Below, in pieces: positions 26,520 to 38,539 of a DNA stretch of 62,500 nt. This DNA comes from Botryococcus braunii. Taxonomy: Eukaryota; Chlorophyta; Trebouxiophyceae. The DNA is taken from NCBI GenBank assembly GCA_002005505.1, contig KV908342.1, positions 733,442 through 795,941 of the forward strand, written 5' to 3'. Position numbers and translations under genes: made by a program. Under the pieces are notes generated by a model, which did no database searches, was not told the origin of the DNA, and saw only the letters and a program-made list of their open reading frames with translations. Position 1 is the first letter of the stretch. Every line of letters starts with the position of its first letter.

Positions 26520-28087
26520 GCCCAGACACGGACAAAGGGAGCATTAATTGGAAAAAGAGGGGGGGCACAGACTACCCTGTATAAGATGGCTCAAGAGAGA
26601 CAAGAAACGAATGCAGGCACGCAGTACATGCTTTTAACTACCAGGGCTACCAATATCAATGTGTCCTCTTTTAAGAGACAGTTAGAAACCTGAATAATGC
26701 CTCAAAGCAACTTCCAAGAGCAACTTTGACAAAGAGTCCAATGAAACTGAATCAGTGTAATAGGGAAACCCCTCCAGGAACCTAAACAAACAGTGCCTTA
26801 TCAAGAGTGCAACATGCTCAAAGTACAATCCCTGTTTCTCTACCCGACAAACCTTACCAAGACAGTCTAAAACCTCAAAACCAGCAACAAAAGGCTCAGA
26901 ACCGCTACTTTACAAGCGTAACACCAGTTCCACGCTAGACACGAAGTCAACAGACCACTCTTAAGAATCTTTACCAAAATCGTCTCTGAGCAATGTGGAA
27001 TCTCGACATGATGTTTAACCCCAACCATACTGATACCCCTATTTAAGACGGTAGAAGCCACTGGAAAGGACTCCCGATGGTGGAACTTCAATCATTTCCT
27101 TGGGACACACTCTAAGCACTTGTACAGCATCACATTGGTGACCCCACAACGGTCTCCAGTGCAGTGCACATGCAACCCTAAGAGGATCTTGAAAATGAAT
27201 ATAGCCCGCAAGAGATATCATCCATGCACCCACCTACAAAGCAGCCATGACAGACGCATCGACGAACTTGACGGGCCATTGCTTGAAAGGCTGTTTTCCC
27301 AGTCAAGCCTCTGCACAGATGGTCGTTGCAATGTCTGGTTGCCCATCCTCGGACCTCCGAGGCATTTGAACCTCCCACTGCTGACCACATTGAAGTGAAA
27401 CAAAGGGGGGGAAGAACAGGGAAAGGGAGAAAGGGGAAAATTCGGGGCCCTAATGACTATCGTGGGGCACACCACAAGTAATTGCATTCGAACCTAGCCT
27501 TTAACAGACGAATTCGTAGCTACATGCACCTTCGTAGCATCCCGCAGAGAACACTGAGGGATTTGGCCACCCAATCCTTGCCTCATGGCCAAGGTACTTG
27601 CAAAAGGTGGCCCAAACAGCACCTAAGGACTCTCACTTCCGAACATGAAGTGGAAACAGAAAAGGACATGCCCTCAGACACCAGAAATATTGCTCAGTAC
27701 GCCAGACCCACGTAGGGAGGCAACTTGCCGACCAGTGACAAGACCTCTGCAGACCTACACAAAGGTGCAGCCAATGGCACATGAGCACTGCACCAAAAAC
27801 ATACCATAAGGTACAGCACGGTCAGTTCATAAACATACAGATTGGGATACAGTTCAGTAATAATACGCCAGTTAAATTCGGAACACCTTCCTGTTAACAC
27901 AGTCGTTCTAACAACATTTTAGCCAGCCCGAGGCGCCGCCCCCCCCCCCTTCTTTCCGGGGGACAGGTGTCAACCCATTTCCGGCGGGCGTAGGGGCTTG
28001 ATACCCATCAAGCCCTCATTCAGAACTCATAGCTAAAAGTTGGCCAGCTGCCATGGTCGACTCCATCAAGTCTTCATGTTGGTTCAG
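26520..28087. other. No firm gene; 3' flank of the bZIP gene
   Basis: A minus-strand ORF ending at 27039 (AVQVLRVCPKEMIEVPPSGV) is preceded by an acceptor-like TTTTCAAG near 27190. It could be a terminal exon of an unseen gene, but no partner exon was found. 27920-28087 is the likely 3' UTR of the bZIP gene, with a poly-C run at about 27942. Confidence 0.3.
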
Positions 28088-29683
28088 CTACAGATTTGTG
28101 TGGTTAGATCCATGCGATAAACTGACGGAAGGGGAAGGAGACAGGGCTGCGTCTTTCTGAAGTCTGTTCATCCACTGGCGGAGCTTACCTAGCTCATACT
28201 TGAGAGCCCGGTTCTCCTCCTACACAGAAAGACAAGGACAAATTTGAGCCTCTCGTCTCCCCTCCCTCCTTAGGAAGAAGAGGAAAACCCCCTCAAAAAC
28301 AGGGGAATATGAATGGAGAAAAGGAAAAACGGAAGGGGGGCCGGAGAATGCAAGCCCCCACCCGCCCAAAAAAAGATGTGAACACATAGAGCATGGCTCG
28401 GCGCATGCCCGCCCTCACAAGAATTGGCGCATAAGTACAAAGCGCAGGGCATCATGAACAAACGTAAACCACCAGCCCTGGCTATCTGGTGCTGCCAAAT
28501 CTGTCACACACTAAGAAGATCAATGTGAATGCAAGTAAGACGTCAGAAAAGGTACACACACCCAAACAAAGGGATCGTTTCAAAACAATCCCCATATCTT
28601 CTGTGTCAAAAGGGTTCACACCTCAAGATTTTTCATATATTCATTCTTTCTTTGCCTGGAACGCTGAGCAGATTCCCTGCGCAGAAACCGGCATTATTAA
28701 GATTAATATCAGGGCAGGGTCTGCAGAAGTTCGCCAAGAACCGGCAAAAACTCCTTACAATGTTTCAAACGCACAAGTTTGCCAGAAATCATACATACAC
28801 AAAACCATCATGCATGCAGGGAATCCATCTCATGTCCCTCTGCACACCTGCGCCTTTTCTTCACGCGCTCCACTTGTGCTGCGACCTCCTCCTTCGACTG
28901 CAGACCCACCATGCCCAATCACGGAGCAGATCACATCAAACAAGTAATGGCATTCCAGGTCAGCAAAATGATATCCATCATCCTGTGGGCACAGACTTGA
29001 ACCCAGGTCCACTACAAACTTCAGTGGCCCGTACCTTCTTTGCATGGCCTGGAACTGGAGTAGGACCAACGCTTGCACGCATGGCCATGGCTTGCTGAAG
29101 GCGCTTGCTCTGCAATTGGGAAGCATGAATTCCCATTCCCAACGCGTTCACGTTCCCGACGTTGCAAAAGCCCCACGCAGGCGCCCCGACCGTGGCTGTT
29201 CCTCCACAAGGGTTGAAGGCATACTCATTTGCTGGCAATCCCGCGCCACATACGTCTCCGTTCAAGTCTGGCTGCTCACTCAGGGTCACGAGTTTACTCC
29301 CCATTGGAAGCCCCAGCCCTGGAAGGTCCTTGGAGAGCGTCAGCAGGCCATCTGCAGTGTAATCCAGCACAAGCGTCAACCCCGTGGCTTGCCAGCCTCT
29401 GACGATCACTTCGGGAGAAACAACTACGGAGGGTCCACCCCAGCGGAGCCTCACCTGACAGCGTCCCTCCCACAGGCTGCCCCAAGTAGGCATTGATATC
29501 CTCTTGCTTGACAGCTTGTTGGCCAACACAAAATGAGGAGGGGTCGTCGCTGTATATTTCTATATCACTCTCAAACCCGACGTCAACCAGGGAAGAGTCG
29601 AACGGGGATGCCCCGACGGCCTCGCCCAAATCATCGTCCATGAACCCATAGAAGTCCGCACTGAGTGCAGGTAAGCGACACAT
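28088..29683 (-). CDS. bZIP transcription factor, five exons
   Basis: Exons on the minus strand: 29683-29455, 29351-29035, 28897-28848, 28676-28622 and 28219-28088, giving 260 residues. All introns are GT-AG and phases (1, 0, 2, 0) agree. The N-terminal half is acidic (FMDDDLGEAVG, ESDIEIYSDD) and resembles an activation domain. The basic region VERVKKRRR joins, across an intron, ESAQRSRQRKNEYMKNLE. The zipper continues in EENRALKYELGKLRQWMNRL. Leucines keep perfect heptad spacing through the last intron, which strongly supports the splicing. Such proteins dimerise and bind ACGT-type sites in the nucleus. Odd: the position of the near-invariant Asn of the basic region (N-x7-R) is Arg. The tail is Ser/Pro-rich. 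The ATG at 29683 is the first in frame, but a further upstream exon cannot be excluded, because CTGCACTCAG just inside could be an acceptor. Confidence 0.82.
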
Positions 29684-29694
29684 TTTTACATATA

Positions 29695-30009
29695 TCAGGG
29701 TTGCAATGTTGGGTCAACTTTTTCCAGTTGGAAAAGCCGCATAACTGGATGGGGAAAAAGGTGATCTGGAAGAAATTTGATATCGACCCTGAGGTAGTCA
29801 TGTTCGCGCAATGGCTCTGAATGGGACGGGCCCACTCCGAGAACCATTGCTCCCTCCACGTGGCCGGGGGTCTTTTCGTGAAGTTTAGGAATAATCACGA
29901 TATCACCATGTCTCGTGTATCTCCCAGAATCCGCGGTATCCCCTAGAAGATACACTCCGTATTCATGAAACAAACCTGAACGTTTCGCGCCAGATTGCAT
30001 CTTCCACAT
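29695..30009 (-). CDS. 104-codon ORF directly upstream of the bZIP gene
   Basis: Starts at an ATG (MWKMQSGAKRSGLFHEYGVY) and stops 11 nt before the bZIP ATG, in a different frame. The sequence is varied and protein-like (DIVIIPKLHEKTPGHVEGAM, DYLRVDIKFLPDHLFPHP), without low complexity, signal peptide or membrane segment. I recognise no domain. It could be an upstream ORF in the bZIP leader that limits translation, or a small separate gene. Group S bZIP genes of plants have regulatory upstream ORFs, but those are shorter and not similar. It could also be chance. Confidence 0.35.
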   Translation of the reverse strand: MWKMQSGAKRSGLFHEYGVYLLGDTADSGRYTRHGDIVIIPKLHEKTPGHVEGAMVLGVGPSHSEPLREHDYLRVDIKFLPDHLFPHPVMRLFQLEKVDPTLQP

Positions 30010-33000
30010 CGCAGGCCGATTCTTTGTGTTTATGTTTCCTTTTCCGTTCCTTTTCTTTTTCCAGTATGCTGTTACAGCTATCGGTAATTCCTCAAAGTAT
30101 CGGTCCCCTCTTTTGCCAATGTGTAGATCTCACAGTATTTTCAGAGCATACTTTTATCTATCCCCACGACCTTTTTAACATGAAGACTGAAGCCTTTTTG
30201 CGTCAGCCTTACAGAACCTAGTTCTTCAGAAGTCCTAAACTTGTGAACTCCTGATCTCCCTGTGTAATGCCGGCCTGTTGACGCAGACATTACAAGATAA
30301 CTAATGTAATAAGGAGTTAGGGGGCTGTCCTTGATCACCCTCCACAGCAGCCAACGGGGACAGCTTCAAGCCTCAGAGAAAAGAGATAGCCTGACACCAT
30401 CAACTTTTCCAAACACATGTAGAGTCCCACAAACAAACCAGGAGCCTGAACAAGTTTGCTTGAGGCTGGGACGCTCCACAACTTTATATAAAAGAAATTA
30501 TCACCTAAAGTTTAACAGGATGAAACACCAGTCGGAGCGAGAGAGCCAACTAGAAAAACCCATGCCAAGAATGTCTCTTCTCAGTCTCGCCATGCACTTG
30601 TAATATAGAAGCTGCTGTGGTGCCTGGCAGGCATGCTATTTATTCTCATGATCATTACTGATTTCAGTGGACAATGGACACAAAGCTTCTTGTTTCATCA
30701 AGCACAGGCTGCTGCACCTAGAGACCATGGCAAACTATTTCCTAGGACAAAAGCAAATTTTTAACAGGCGTGACGGGTCTGGATGTGCACTTCATATGTG
30801 AACAGAGTTTCAGAAAGCAGTATTAATTCGGGAGAACTAACGCCAACGTAAGACTCCAATGAAAACCCAATCCCACGCACCTGACCCCTACTATGGTGAA
30901 GAAGGGGGTATGCAAAAGCTTCCACCTTCAAGAGTGGCCAGATACATCAAACACAACAAACACCTCAAAGGCATTCCTGCTTTTAGGTAAACAGACAAAT
31001 TAGAAAGGCATTCCTGCACTCAAGTGGTACCTCAACAGGTATCAATGCATTCAAGTGGACAGACACCTCAAAGGCATTCCTGCTCTTAAAAGCCGTGGAG
31101 TCTGGCCAGTGTGCTGCCAATGTGATAGATCCTGGAGTTGATTTTCCCACATCAGCTCTACTCTCAGGCTCTACACCTGCACGCCTTGATGGCACCACAT
31201 TCCTGGATTAAATAAGGATAGAGGAAAAGGGCCATTTGGAAGAGAGCAAGAACGGCTCACACACCTCCTGCAATGGCCTTCAGACCCCTCTCCAGCCCTG
31301 CAAACAGGTCACTGCTCCTAGAAGATTCTCAAGGCCCCAGCTCCCATTCTTGCGGCGTCCAAGGTCGCGTCTGCTCTAGCTAGCGGTCAAGATGGCTAAT
31401 GGCGACGAGTCTGCCCATCCAGTGCTCTCGATTGCGCTCTACCATTCGGCTTGGTGTACGCAGCATGTGCATGGCTTCGGCTGGAAATGCAACACCACAG
31501 CAGCTATGCATGCTTCTGAAACCAGCGCCAACAAGGGCAATGTCAGACGCCAATGTCGGGGACTCTGCATTTTTACCTCTGCTGCAAATCTGTCAAAAAA
31601 CGCAGTCAATTAGGTGGAAGTGGAAGAGGAAGTTTGACAGGAGGAGGAGGAGGAGTATCAACAATCTGCAATCGCACACTTAGCACAGATGAAATGCGCA
31701 TTCTAGAAACTGCTACGTTCTTGGCACTTTGGCCTTTTGGCTTGTGGTCTACCTAAAACCCAAACCCCACGAAAGCATGTCTGATGTGCAAGCTCCTTTT
31801 CTTGCTTGGTGGCATGGCAGAATGCTGTGGCCACAGCATTCCGCCTCGGAGTTCCACACCTGAATCTCTGAGCAGAGCAAGGGAAGTTGGCTCTCGACCT
31901 GGTTTCTGAAAGGAACTTCGAGAGCCCGTTTGGAAAACTTGTGTGTTCAAGCGAGGGAGGTCATTCAGTTCCTTGCAGATAGCACAGGTACAAGTGAGGG
32001 TGTGTGTAGAAAACACCAAGTCTTGATTCCAAGCTTTAACCCCAACTATTCAAAATCCATTGATTTTTGCTCAGTGGCATTGGATTGTCTCTTATCCTTC
32101 AACCATTGTCCAGTGCCCCAATATGTACGAAGCCCGTGGCCACAGGACGGACTAACGACCGACATCGTAACTGGGATGAGTTGCTTCCACACACACTTCT
32201 CTATAATATTGTGTTCTCACGGATTCATTACGCTTTTAGCTGCAGAAAGCTGGAGCCAGGTATTCAGTCGCTCGATTTCCGAGTATTCGATGAGACTGGG
32301 CCCTGCCCCGACGAGTGACTCACCGTACAATAACGGAAGCGCAAGCCAGAAACTCTCCTTGAAAAAACTCATTATCGGAGGACATGAATGCCCAGCACGT
32401 CGGGACAGTCAGCGGGTCATGCCAGCGATGGTTCTTGTCACTCAGTCACCCCTGAGATTTGCCCAACAAGTGACTCATACTCAGATAACGGACTTTCACC
32501 CTATTTGTTTAAACAATGATATAGTATTGTTATCGAGGGGCATTTGTGTTTAACATGTTCAGGCAGCCAGCGTGCAATGCAAGCGTTGGACAATCCAGTC
32601 ATGTAAACAAAACAAGTGTTCGCCAACCTCATGGACCATAAGATGATTAGCATCGATGGATTTTGTGCTTGTTTTATGTATCCAATTTCATGGTGATAGC
32701 TCAATGAGTTTCTCGATGGGTACCATGGGATGGCCGGCAGGAGGGGACGACCCCATTCTATAATACATGTCCCGATCATAATTCTCTGCAGATTAAATAT
32801 TTGTGGAGACCATTCGTTGGCTCAAAACAACGACCCACGTGCCGTGGCGCACCTTCCTGAAACAACAGCCCCTTGGAAGTCAACTGAAGTTTCCATTGCA
32901 CCCCGGGATGTTTCGTTCTCCAGGAAGGTCCATCTTTTAAATTGACACTTTGATCCAACTGCATATCTTGAGAACGCTTTGTATGGCTCAAAGAAACACG

Positions 33001-33669
33001 TGGGCAAGGTTTGCCAATTCTTGGGACGTGGCTTCTCCAGGCTTGTTAGAACAAAGGTCAACGGTTAAAGATGATATCTTTCTATGCATACAAAGACTGT
33101 AGGTTGCTTCTAAGTGAACGCAAAACTTTTAGAGACTTGCAGCCTGGAGCTGCCCCTGACGGAATCGCGTTCATGCGACGGACTCCGTGCCTCCGTCTTC
33201 ACAATTTCCCTTCCACAGAAGCGAATTCGATTGCTAGCATGGTGGACAACACCGTCTCAGGCTTTGCAATAACCAGGCTCGCACTTCATGTCATGTATGC
33301 ACTCGGCAGGTGTGTCTCAGGGCGCGGTCACGTCTCCAACCCACCGGCTGCGTCACCGCAGGCCCACGCCGCAATATGGTCGTCGTGGCTGGCCAAATTG
33401 CGCAAACATCCCAGAAAAGACACCACGTGACCCCAGTGGCAGATATCTGATTCGGGAAAAGCGCAGTATCATTCACGAAAAGCACATTGGCGCCGTATCA
33501 GGTCCGGCAGAGCTCATGTCATTGCAGCCAGGCATGAAATGAAAGGGGTCTCCCGAGTCGGGACTCCCGACTCGGGAGCCCCCTGCCTTTTGTTCAGGAA
33601 GTAGCTGAGCCTACCCTTTCCCCAAGAATCCTGCTCTTGCTTATCCTGCTTTCGTTATCTCTGCCTCCT
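30010..33669. other. No firm gene; upstream region of the bZIP gene
   Basis: A frame at 31930-32553 (207 codons) lacks an ATG and any recognisable motif. AAAGGCATTCCTGCTTTTA-like segments recur near 30967, 31007 and 31071 as a loose repeat. A small (GGA)n run is at 31640. The leader and promoter of the bZIP gene should lie near 30000-30500. Confidence 0.4.
33550..33579. repeat. Perfect palindrome, 14-bp arms
   Basis: CTCCCGAGTCGGGA is followed directly by its inverted copy TCCCGACTCGGGAG, sharing the central C. It can form a strong hairpin or cruciform. The role is unknown. Confidence 0.7.
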
Positions 33670-33718
33670 CACTTCATCTAAAATTAAGAGTGAAGGCTAT
33701 TCTAACCGCACTTCATCT
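33670..33718 (-). mobile_element. Tiny retroposon copy with 8-bp target duplication
   Basis: ACTTCATC occurs on both sides of 31 bp that read, on the minus strand, GCGGTTAGAATAGCCTTCAC then TCTTAATTTTA. This is the terminal part of the retroposon at 19915-20709. It looks like an extremely 5'-truncated insertion. Confidence 0.6.
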
Positions 33719-33739
33719 CTGACTTTTTCAGTTTCGGCC

Positions 33740-33925
33740 TTGGATTCTTGTGTTGGACCTTGTTTAGCCCTTGCACACTCGTGGTTTCTTTGGGTTTGTG
33801 TCTGGTCTTGACTGGTCTTGTTTGTCAGGGTTTCTGTCTAGTCTCGGTGTTTTGCCGCTCTTGTGTTTGCATTTTCATCTCATCAGGCCTGTGGGCTGGA
33901 TGAAAGCAATCTTCTTCTTCTTCAG
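33740..33925 (+). mobile_element. LINE/SINE-type tail copy
   Basis: Ends with CATCTCATCAGGCCTGTGGG then CTGGATGAAAGCAATC and (TTC)4, the same tail signature as the LINE copies. The 130 bp before it are T/G-rich and not coding. It may be a SINE that shares the LINE tail, or a diverged LINE 3' UTR. Confidence 0.6.
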
Positions 33926-34439
33926 GCACTCCTTAGACATAACAATGAGGCATATCCGCAAACCACAAACCACGTGTCCTGTAGTAGCTACATGCTAGTA
34001 TGCGGACGCCAGGGCACTTTTCCCTGGTGAGCCAGATGAACTGAAGAATTTGGACGACTCTACAGCGTTCAGGAAACCCTGCTCTTGAAGGACAAGCGCC
34101 TTCTCATGTTAAGGCGGGTCACCTGCTGGAAAAAAAAGTCAGGTGAAAAGTCGTGTGAATGTGCCCTGAGTTCAAGGTCCTGTGTGTGGGAAAATAAGGT
34201 TGGGGGGGGGGGGGAGGAGGGAGACAAGGTGAGTAACCAGAGGCCCTATGGTCTTTGCTTACTCGTGATTGTCTTTGCTTACTCGTGAATGCATGATACT
34301 ATGCTGCAGTCCCCTTGTGCATGCTTACTTTCCTGCAAGACCATCTCCCTCTGGGGGAATGCCGTGGGCCAAACATCGTTTATGGACAGCTTCAAATCCG
34401 TGTCTTATCCATACCACATAGGCCAGCCAGCGCTGATCC

Positions 34440-34740
<301 letters not shown>

Positions 34741-34872
34741 ATTCGACGCAACCAAGGCCGATGCATATGATTTCATGTGAACACGTGCTTCACGTGGAAC
34801 ATGCACTTCAATGACACACACCATGTTTGACCGCTAAGCCCTGTGATGGTGCTTCCCCAGCACTCTGTGGCG

Positions 34873-34985
34873 CAAATAATTTCAGGGTTCATCTGCGCTT
34901 TGGATTATGCGGTTGCGAGCCCGCTGAATATTCAGCGGCTCGCAGTCGCACAATCCGAAGTGCGGATGAACCCTGAAATAATTTG
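34873..34985. repeat. 113-bp near-perfect fold-back element
   Basis: The whole block is one inverted repeat. CAAATAATTTCAGGGTTCAT at the left end matches the complement of the right end, and the arms continue inward through GGATTATGCG/CGCACAATCC and GCGAGCC/GGCTCGC to the centre CCGCTGAATATTCAGCGG. Only a few mismatches are visible. This fits a fold-back MITE; no clear target duplication was seen. Confidence 0.8.
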
Positions 34986-35158
34986 TTTGAATGATTAATC
35001 TGATGCTCGTGTGATCGGCAAGTGTTCCGAAGACGCGAGCGGCTCATACAAGCAGCAAGTGGGAATGTCATCTCATGCTGTCATACATAATGACTGGTGA
35101 GCTCTCGTCTAAAGTAACGGAGCAGAGCCGTGCGCATACGCATCATTGCGCCGCCGTC

Positions 35159-35467
35159 TCAGAGCAGTAGACTGGCGAGAAGAGCAGCCCCGAATGCGGA
35201 CATGATCAGGATTGCGGCGAGAGGTATCCGCTGAGCCGTTCCAGCAGACGACTGGTACGACAAGGGATCGAGCACGGGGGGTTGACGATTGAAACTGTCT
35301 AAACCCGCGGACGTCAGCTGGTAGTCAACTCGGTCGACCTGGTCCGGTGCCAGCCCCGTGATCTGCTCCGGCGCGGGCGGGGACGGCGGAGGAGAAGGGG
35401 GCTCAGTCGGGGGTGGTGGTGTCATTACCTGGGGCGGTGGAGCAGTGGGCGGCGAGCTCACGACCAG
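35159..35467 (-). CDS. Candidate last exon: Pro-rich stalk with C-terminal hydrophobic (GPI-type or tail) anchor
   Basis: The frame opens after an acceptor (CCTCCTGCAG) and has 102 codons and a TGA. It encodes a Pro-rich stalk (PPPQVMTPPPPTEPPSPPP), a mixed region (VDYQLTSAGLDSFNRQPPV), then SSAG and a hydrophobic end (LAAILIMSAFGAALLASLLL). This is the usual shape of a GPI-anchor signal; a tail anchor is the alternative. There is no ATG at its start. The secretory exon at 36748 on the same strand is a natural partner, but the exons between are not established. Confidence 0.45.
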   Translation of the reverse strand: MVVSSPPTAPPPQVMTPPPPTEPPSPPPSPPAPEQITGLAPDQVDRVDYQLTSAGLDSFNRQPPVLDPLSYQSSAGTAQRIPLAAILIMSAFGAALLASLLL

Positions 35468-36052
35468 CTGCAGGAGGCCCCGAAAACTTGGTAGCCTTCT
35501 CAGTTGCAGACCCTCCGATCCTGCATTTAAATGTGTTCAAATTTGGCCCCAGCGGACAGATGGTTCAGCCATTTCGGTCATGTCACATATCAGGACTCAT
35601 GTGGCTCGCCGTCCCAACCCTGCACATGGATGTCCGATACTCGCACTGTATGTGTGCAGAAGAAATGTAAGTGCGGCAGGTATGCCCCGACCGCAAAGAG
35701 CACGAGCGCCAGATTGACCTAGCCGAGACGGCTGGCCAGTGGCAACTTGGTCAGGGGGATGCTTCACACGTTCCAGTGTTCCTTACAACAGTGCAAAGAA
35801 AGTGATTGTTTTACATAAAACAATGAATATCATATATGATAATCATTCTAAATACTATGAGCTACCCTTCCAGATTCGTATCTATGTTCTTACACACCAC
35901 CTGGTGGCCAACTTATGTTTTCAGTTGACTGCCCATGACCCAGCGAGTTTGTGTATAAAGCGGTCAACAATGATGGCCGGGGCGGTGTCACACGGACACT
36001 GGAAGCCCCTCCAGCTGCCAGGTCAGCACCATCTTCTCCCAGCGCGCGCGCG

Positions 36053-36188
<136 letters not shown>

Positions 36189-36348
36189 CGGGGGGAGATG
36201 GAGGGAGAGAGGGAGAGCATGCGCGCGCGTGTGTGCGAAGTTCACCTGGTTGATTTTGCGAAGGGTTTAGTTGAAGGGGGTGATATCTTTGAAGGAAAAA
36301 CTGGCTTACTGATGTACTGGAGGTGAGCAAAGTAATCCCAAATGAGTA

Positions 36349-36748
36349 TCAAGTGGTCCTGCTATGTCGTGCTATGATTTGGATATTTCTCCTTTTTTCT
36401 TGGATCAGCTGATCGTTGCGACCCAGTGGGTAAATGGCTTGATGTTTGGGAAGTTGTACAACTACATTTCCCGTTGTGCGTCCACACACGTGATGCACAT
36501 CGTTAAAGTCCACCACGTCACGTGGATACACCTGCACCGTGGAGTGCAAAAACGAAGGGCTGTCTACTTGATCGTCGGGTAAGGAGTTGGAGTTGTGCCT
36601 CCCCGCCCGGGGGGGGGGGGGGGGGGATGCCATACACACCCTGCGGCGACATGTTCCCCTCTGTGTCAGAAGTGTCCTGGTGGACTTCGCCGCTGATGAG
36701 TGCTGCAGCCAGAAGGACCAGTGCGCAGGCCTGAAGGATGATTCCCAT
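36349..36748 (-). CDS. Candidate first exons of a secreted protein (signal peptide)
   Basis: The ATG at 36748 opens a clear signal peptide (MGIILQACALVLLAAALISG), followed by an acidic stretch (EVHQDTSDTEGN). Exon 1 may end at 36640 (phase 1). An acceptor at 36564 gives a phase-matched second exon from 36563: SPSFLHSTVQVYPRDVVDFN, then DVHHVCGRTTGNVVVQLPKH. VxPRDVVDFND..HHV recalls the first copper-ligand strand of cupredoxins, but the second ligand loop (Cys-x-His-x-Met) was not found, so I do not claim it. The 76-bp intron would consist largely of a poly-C run. TATAAGAAGGG lies about 15-25 bp upstream of the ATG. Confidence 0.45.
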
Positions 36749-36764
36749 CTTCAATGGCCCTTCT

Positions 36765-38347
36765 TATAGCTGGCCTGTTAAAGTTATGCCACCCGTCCAC
36801 TGTGTTGAGGACACCTGCAGGTAGTGACCAGCTATTATGTACGTTGAATGTTCTTGCTGTGCCGTACTCTGCAGGTGCTGGTGATGGGATATGGCAACGG
36901 CTCTAAAGCTCCAAGATTTTGTATTTGAGCTTCTGCAGTCCCGTTGGCTTCCGAATGCAACAATTTTATACACCAGGTGACTGGATGTAGGCATGGCCAT
37001 GCGCTAGCAGGATGCCTCGATGTTCATAAAGGGGAATGTGCATATCATCCCATATAGGACACTTGGAAAGCGTGGACCAGTCTTAAATGTTATCATCGCA
37101 CATCGTGTCACTCTAGCTTGCCTTTTTAAACCGGAAGCTTGAGGAGACTTTGGGAAAGCACTATTTCAGCTTTCTTTGCTCCCTGCTATTTCATGCTCCC
37201 TGCATTTGCAGGTTTCGCCACGCATGCGAAAGGTCTTTGGAAAGATGGAGTTCAAAAGACAAGCTTAGCCCCTACAAGATTTCGACTTACTGTCTGTGGG
37301 ATGTTTTTGTCGCCCTGGGCATTCGTTTGATCGAAGTAGTCCATGATGAACAAAACTTCGACCCGCAATCAATGCATTACTGTGAAAAATATTTTGATTT
37401 CTTTAAAAAACTAAGCAAAAGTGATTTTAGTTTGAGCTGAGTAATCTGGAAAAGTAGAGTAAGGGGGTCCCAGGTTTTCGAGCCGTTAGACGCTCTGGAA
37501 GTAAGCCTTTACAGACCTCTACAAAAAAAGTCTAAATCTAACTCTAACAAAAACAAACTCTTCAATCATATAAGCACCTCGCTTTTTCTTTCCATACCCT
37601 CGAAGTTCACAGCATCCTCCTCCGGATGTCTGGGCCACCCGGCCCTTCTTACCCAATAGCCAGCGTCCGCGCCCTTTCGCAGCAGAATCCAGAGCATGAA
37701 CAGGTGAGTTTTACTTGAAGCATATGTAACGTCTCATTTTCCCAGGTTGAACGCAAGTTTTAACATGCGGGAGCCGTAACGCCGTTTCAAACGGCCCGTT
37801 TGACGAGCTGGCCTGAAATTTATGCCGCTGTTTGTGGCCTGCAAGTTGCGCTCCGATTTCGACTCCGACAGGCTGCAACGGTTGCAGTGCAACCTGCGGA
37901 CCGCAGGCTGCGGTCCGGTTTCGAATCGCAAAGGCGGAGAACAAGCAGTTGGAAGTTCCAACTTGGAACCCGAACGGTTCGGCTGAGCCGAACCCCCGTT
38001 TCGCCGCAATTTGTGAACTGCGACTTGCAGTCTGCGAGTCGCGGTCTGCGAGTGAACCGGCTGTTGTAAAGGGCTGATTATCAATCAGCCCTTTCAAAAG
38101 GGCCCCTTCAAAAAGGCAGCCGGTTTTGAATCATTCGGCTCAGGATTCCGGACTCAGGAGAGTCTGGGTGACTCTGTTATGAAGTGGTCACCGAGCCACT
38201 GGCACCGAGTGATTGGGCAACAAACGCATTGCATATGATGCATCTTCCAAGAATTGCACTTCATTCAATTGACCGTTTAAGAAATATTTCGTTTAATGAT
38301 GGAGCGTGATGAGTATGAGCCATGCATCATAATTATACACACTCCAT

Positions 38348-38441
<94 letters not shown>

Positions 38442-38469
38442 GTGCGCGCGTGCGTGCGTGCGTGCGTGC

Positions 38470-38539
<70 letters not shown>

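Noticed and set aside
29044..29496. Plus-strand ORF of 150 codons
   Set aside because: It is the antisense shadow of the second exon of the minus-strand bZIP gene.
31930..32553. 207-codon plus-strand ORF
   Set aside because: No ATG at its start, no domain, no splice partner and mixed composition. Chance is the simplest explanation.
37711..38097. 128-codon minus-strand ORF
   Set aside because: It lies on degenerate CTGCGG-type repeat units and shows no domain.
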